A DNA stretch of 10,029 bases from Larix sibirica. Taxonomy: Eukaryota; Streptophyta; Pinopsida; Pinales; Pinaceae. Positions 6,926-10,029 of this stretch are shown here, piece after piece. The stretch lies in NCBI GenBank assembly GCA_004151065.3, contig NWUY0300034232.1, positions 1,247 to 11,275 of the forward strand, in the 5' to 3' direction. Numbering within the stretch: position 1 is the first letter of the stretch; every line of letters begins with the position of its first letter. The translations under genes and the position numbers were made by a program. The notes below the pieces were generated by a model. The model was not told the origin of the DNA, searched no databases, and was given only the letters and a program-made list of their open reading frames with translations.

Positions 6926-8357
6926 CATTATTTTTTTTAAGCTCTATAGAGAAATTATATTATGATACAAAAAATATTACATGCACATGAAAGTATTGAG
7001 GTCTGGGAGCCATCCATGGCTTCTCATTGGCCCAAAAAAAAAGACTAAAAACCTTTAACATTTTGCCCATACATGGAAATATCAGAGCCAACATAAAGGA
7101 GAGTGTTGCCCATAACAAAAGGAGTAAAAGATTGTAGGAAATTTCAACCTTTGAGTGCATAACACCAAAAGAGCGCCTCATATGGCAATCGATGTGAATT
7201 GTTAGACTAGAAACAGAGAAAACAACAATCTCATGAACCGAGCTCCTATATCCCATTCTAAACTAATAGCAAAAATAAAATAAAGAGTAGACCACATAGT
7301 TACTTGAGGTTATTGGCAACGTCTGCATCCTCATACTTTTCTTCCATAATGGGACAACGGTAGTATCCTGGGATGGATGTGCTGTCCGAAGCCATCTTTG
7401 CAGGAAGCGGTTCAGTTTTCTTCTGAAGGGGGGAATCACTGAGCATTTCCTCTCTCCGTGCTTGCGCTTGTGAATGCTCGTCGAGGCAAGATTTGTTATG
7501 TCGTCTGGCCTCGAAGGCATCTCGTCTTGCTGAGTGCCTTGGTGCACCATGGGTTTGGAGACCTGAGACGTGACCGAAGAAGAGGAATCATGAAGAACTG
7601 GACCTGGAGAAGGAGAAGGGGAGGGGTTATTCCCCTAAGTGAGTTGCTGCGAGTGCATGAGTATCTGAGTGAGTGAATTTTTCACAAGCTAGTAGTGTCT
7701 GCGCCTAACCCTTTCCCTTTGACTAATCATCTATTGAATTACCAATTCCTCCTCCCAGTCATCTAACATGGTTCTCAGATGCACTGGAACAGAGATGTCA
7801 TAGCCAAAATCAATGGATCCTCTGCGACCACGATTTCATGAGTGCCCACGGCCTCTATCACCACGTCAATAATTGGCTCTGGGTCGTCGGGACATACTAA
7901 CTGTCAAGCGAAGGAGCACAAGGTCTGTGCACTATGCAGCCTAGAGCTACAGAGGAGCGGTACTTAAACCGAACACGAAAGGAGCATTGAAGAATACCTG
8001 AGACGAGGAGGTTGAAATATATCCTGAGCGGGTGACTAACCAAGTGTAGAAGAGAAGCACTGGCTATATTTCCATCACACCACCCCAAGGCTTGATAGCA
8101 AACCTGATCGAATAGCTTGGAAACGACGCTCTAACCATCCATAAATTCACACAGAAATGGAATGATTGCCATAGTACCAAATCCAACTCTGCAAATCATG
8201 GGGAAGATCAATCTCATAAAATATGGGGGTATCGTTAAGGGAAAACATTAAGTTGCATGGTGGGTCGGTCGAGAAGGAGCCAGGTGGTGGGGAGTGGTGG
8301 CTTCTCGGACCGGCTCGTCGTACTCCTTGGGATCGCGGATATCACCCGCATCCGGGG
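6926..8357 (-). mobile_element. Retrotransposed insert of about 1.43 kb with A-tail, LINE-like
   Basis: The insert is bounded by identical 10-bp direct repeats (6916-6925 and 8358-8367). Read on the minus strand, it begins CCCCGGATGCGGG in a G+C-rich leader (8357 to about 8250). It ends with an A-rich tail, eight A then TAATG (6938-6926), preceded by a 3' UTR-like A+T-rich stretch. These are marks of target-primed reverse transcription. The middle (about 7263-8300) is clearly richer in G+C than the flanks and holds damaged open frames, the longest at 7550-7263 and 8088-7897. No reverse transcriptase or endonuclease motif is visible. It may be an internally deleted or ORF1-only non-autonomous LINE derivative, or a processed copy of a host transcript. 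Insertion mode is well supported; identity is not. Confidence 0.75.
7263..7550 (-). pseudogene. Uncharacterised open frame inside the retrotransposed insert
   Basis: A 95-codon frame opens at an ATG at 7550 and ends with a TAG just past the given range. It is basic in the middle (HKRKHGERK, then FRRKLNRFLQRWLR), polar at the start and hydrophobic in the last dozen residues. No known domain was recognised. The sequence before its ATG also looks coding but contains stops and frame changes, so this ATG is probably internal to an older, longer frame. If the insert is a LINE relative, a basic nucleic-acid-binding ORF1 tail would fit, but this is speculative. Confidence 0.25.
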
Positions 8358-8367
8358 AAGAAGAAAG
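8358..8367 (+). repeat. Target-site duplication, right copy
   Basis: AAGAAGAAAG directly follows CCCCGGATGC in reverse, the 5' end of the insert. It is shared with 6916-6925. The preceding four bases differ between the two sides (GAAT against GGGG), so the duplication is exactly 10 bp. Confidence 0.85.
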
Positions 8368-8442
8368 TACTAATTATGAAAGTATTCTAATACACATTGA
8401 TCAATGGGAATTTATATAAACTTGGAAATTAATATCGTAAAG
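8368..8442 (+). repeat. Right part of the interrupted 107-bp tandem unit
   Basis: These 75 bases continue the unit begun at 6894-6925. They match 8475-8549 at about 65 of 75 positions, sharing AATACACATTGATCAATGG and AATTTATATAAACTTGGAAA. Confidence 0.92.
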
Positions 8443-8549
8443 ATCAAAATGAGTGTCGATGAATAAGAAGAAAGTACTAACTATGCAAGTCTCCCAATAC
8501 ACATTGATCAATGGCAATTTATATAAACTTGGAAACTAATATCCTATGG
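8443..8549 (+). repeat. Intact neighbouring copy of the 107-bp unit (empty site)
   Basis: The uninterrupted tandem copy has AAGAAGAAAG once, at 8465-8474, running straight into TACTAACTATG. It shows the target before insertion. The first 32 bases equal the left half of the other copy exactly; most differences fall in the later part. Confidence 0.93.
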
Positions 8550-8656
8550 AGATGAATATTATAATATTAAAGAAATGCCATTATTATTAAATGCCACAAT
8601 GGTGCATCAAGTGGACACTACCATGCTAATGAAATGACAAAAAGAATCTTACAAGA

Positions 8657-8702
8657 CACTGTAGATCCATATTAACTCTGGATCTATTTCACATTGACAG
8701 TG
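8657..8702. repeat. Imperfect hairpin with a bulge
   Basis: CACTG-TAGATCC (8657-8668) pairs with GGATCTA (8680-8686) across an 11-base loop. After an 11-base bulge it pairs again with CAGTG (8698-8702). Twelve base pairs in total could form. Nothing nearby suggests an RNA gene or terminator, and the function is unknown. Confidence 0.55.
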
Positions 8703-9478
8703 ATAAAAAATAAATTATACAAATTTCTTGTTACTAAGAAGATCCTAATTTAAAATAGACCTAGATCTATGGGTGGGGAGTGTGTATTCTTTTTATAAAT
8801 TTTCTCTACATTAAGAATTTTATATTTTTTGTATTTTTGTCTATAAACATGGATGTTACACATCTCATCCTTTCTTTTTTAAATAGGATATTGGGTCGAC
8901 TTATGCCACATGTTAGGTTGGCATTAGGCATGATAATTACACCTCTCTTATATTGGGTTGTAGATCAATTCACCTCACTTCTATTGGTGTAGCTATACTT
9001 TGGTGGTGATTGTTGTATAAAAACTATGAAATTTTTATCAACCAATCTCATAAATTTTATACATAGGGGATGTTGAAAAAGGATGTCGCCCCTTTTAAAT
9101 TTTGATGGAATCATATATTGGGTATCGTGTTCAATTTTTTCTTCAAGGTCATTAGCATTCATGGTAGTGTTTAGGTCTTCATTATTCTCTATGAAGGAAA
9201 CTATTCATAGATTAGACAACACAAAGGTGAGGTGAGGCATTGAATAATAAAACTTTGGCCTTAGTCCAAAGGTGCATAATATATAAAAACCTTCCTCATT
9301 GAAAGAGAGATAAGTATGAAGTTTAGATCCACATGGCGCACCCAGAAGACCTCGAGGCTTAACACCCTTACATGGAAAGTAGTCGTAAGTATCCAACAAA
9401 GATAACATATGGAAAATTTTAATGGGAAAAAACTAAAGAAGAAAGTCTTGCTCAACATGGGCCAGTCTCTAATAAGGT
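8703..9478. other. Intergenic DNA, no supported gene
   Basis: Several open frames of 60-70 codons occur on both strands. The minus frame at 9408-9205 has a varied, protein-like make-up (FPCKGVKPRGLLGAPCGSK) but no motif I recognise and no neighbours to extend it. The plus frame at 8780-8992 is hydrophobic and probably chance. A decayed transposon is possible. Confidence 0.4.
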
Positions 9479-9868
9479 GTGATGTGGCTCACCCACGAGC
9501 TTAAAGTTTCATACAATCTATTTAGTAATCTAAGCATGTGGATTGTTCGATCAACATTAATTGACAACCTACAATATTCCTCCCTTTTACATCATTCCAT
9601 GAGACACCATTTCCTAGTCATCAGACTCACCTACTTTGACAAAGGATTACAGTTGTCATACAACAAAAGGAGTAGGGAAATCCTTGACATTGTAACAAGG
9701 GAAGTGATATGGAACACCCACAAACTAGCATTTTTTGACATACATTTTGAGAATTGGAAGGGATGCAATAATGTGTTGTTCAATCAACATTTATCAACAA
9801 CCCATAAGGTTCCTCCATTTTTATAGCATTTGATGAGGAGTTACCACCTATCGATGGGAGTTTCCTAC
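9479..9868 (+). repeat. Old diverged tandem duplication, unit about 225-234 bp
   Basis: Block 1 (9479-9634) and block 2 (9704-9868) align in order. GTGATGTGG..CACCCAC matches GTGATATGG..CACCCAC. TCGATCAACATTAATTGACAACC matches TCAATCAACATTTATCAACAACCC in spirit, and TTCCTCC, ATGAG and CTAC follow in both. The offset grows from 225 to 234 bases through small gaps. A 115-codon open frame (9479-9826) spans both units. It has no known motif and is most likely a by-product, so I do not call it a gene. Similarity was judged by eye. Confidence 0.55.
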
Positions 9869-9876
9869 ACTAGTAG

Positions 9877-10029
9877 TGTCACGTCCCCTCCCGTCGATCC
9901 AACACAAGGAAGGGATCATGACACTAAGATCTGGGCTTTTACACAATACTCAGTCCCATTCATTAAATCCATGGCAATAAAACAAATGTGTTCAAATGCC
10001 ATTCAATTTAACACAACAGAAGTAATATT
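9877..10029 (+). mobile_element. Possible left end of an LTR, cut by the window edge
   Basis: TGTCACGTCCCC begins here after a sharp change in base mix. Plant LTR retrotransposons often begin TG, and a TGTCACG-CCC start with a nearby inverted GGG..TGACA is a pattern I associate with some Ty3/gypsy LTRs. The near-inverted repeat is at 9875-9888 (AGTGTCACGTCCCC) and 9912-9925 (GGGATCATGACACT). The right end, primer-binding site and second LTR lie outside the window, so this is a suggestion only. Confidence 0.3.

Noticed and set aside
7458-7676. 72-codon plus-strand open frame, Arg-rich
   Set aside because: It lies antisense over the retrotransposed insert, and the Arg run is the complement of a Ser/Pro-coding C+T-rich stretch.
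9064-9098. AGGGG...CCCCT inverted pair near a T run, as a possible terminator
   Set aside because: The arms are only five bases, and rho-independent terminators are not expected in a plant nuclear genome.
9205-9458. Two overlapping minus-strand open frames of 65-67 codons
   Set aside because: No recognised motif or extension; one is the shifted frame of the other.
1-10029. A new defence system, CRISPR array, operon or other compact gene system
   Set aside because: The window has spliced plant gene structure and decayed retroelements. No spaced direct-repeat array or cluster of intact genes is present.

Overview
The window looks like nuclear DNA from a flowering plant, probably a eudicot. 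It has a spliced gene with GT..AG introns, a strongly A+T-rich background, and retrotransposed inserts with A-tails and target-site duplications. I see no bacterial operon, phage, CRISPR array, rRNA or intact tRNA gene, and I did not identify the species.

Left part (1-2000). A short coding-like remnant lies on the minus strand at 19-225 and cannot be assigned to a family. The only recognisable host gene is at 715-1610 on the plus strand. It is a plant soluble epoxide hydrolase (alpha/beta-hydrolase fold) with three exons and good splice junctions. It is broken: the first exon, which should carry the HGxP oxyanion motif, is not visible, and there are frame breaks near 840 and at 1440-1445. The residues matching the catalytic Asp, two cap Tyr, Asp and His are all still readable. 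The end of the last exon, including the stop codon, is tandemly duplicated as a 124-bp unit. A second, imperfect 57/65-bp tandem repeat follows.

Middle (2000-6890). This is mostly A+T-rich intergenic DNA. It holds a foldback A+T-rich repeat (about 2171-2357), an inverted repeat with arms of about 37 bases (3454-3491 and 3706-3741), a tandem array of an 81-bp unit (4565-4768), and a clear tRNA-derived SINE on the minus strand (4860-5013) with pol III A and B boxes and a target-site duplication. A decayed RNase H domain of retroelement type lies at 5394-6011.

Right part (6890-10029). A retrotransposed insert of about 1.43 kb on the minus strand (6926-8357) has an A-tail and a 10-bp target-site duplication. 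It sits inside one copy of a 107-bp tandem repeat, and the neighbouring copy (8443-8549) preserves the empty site. Farther right are a branched hairpin (8657-8702), an old tandem duplication of about 225-234 bp (9479-9868), and a possible left end of an LTR (from 9877) cut by the window edge.

The parts do not form a pathway. This is a decayed gene in a repeat-rich plant region, and I found no convincing new biological system. The most informative pieces are the nested insertion with its own empty-site reference and the lightly damaged epoxide hydrolase.
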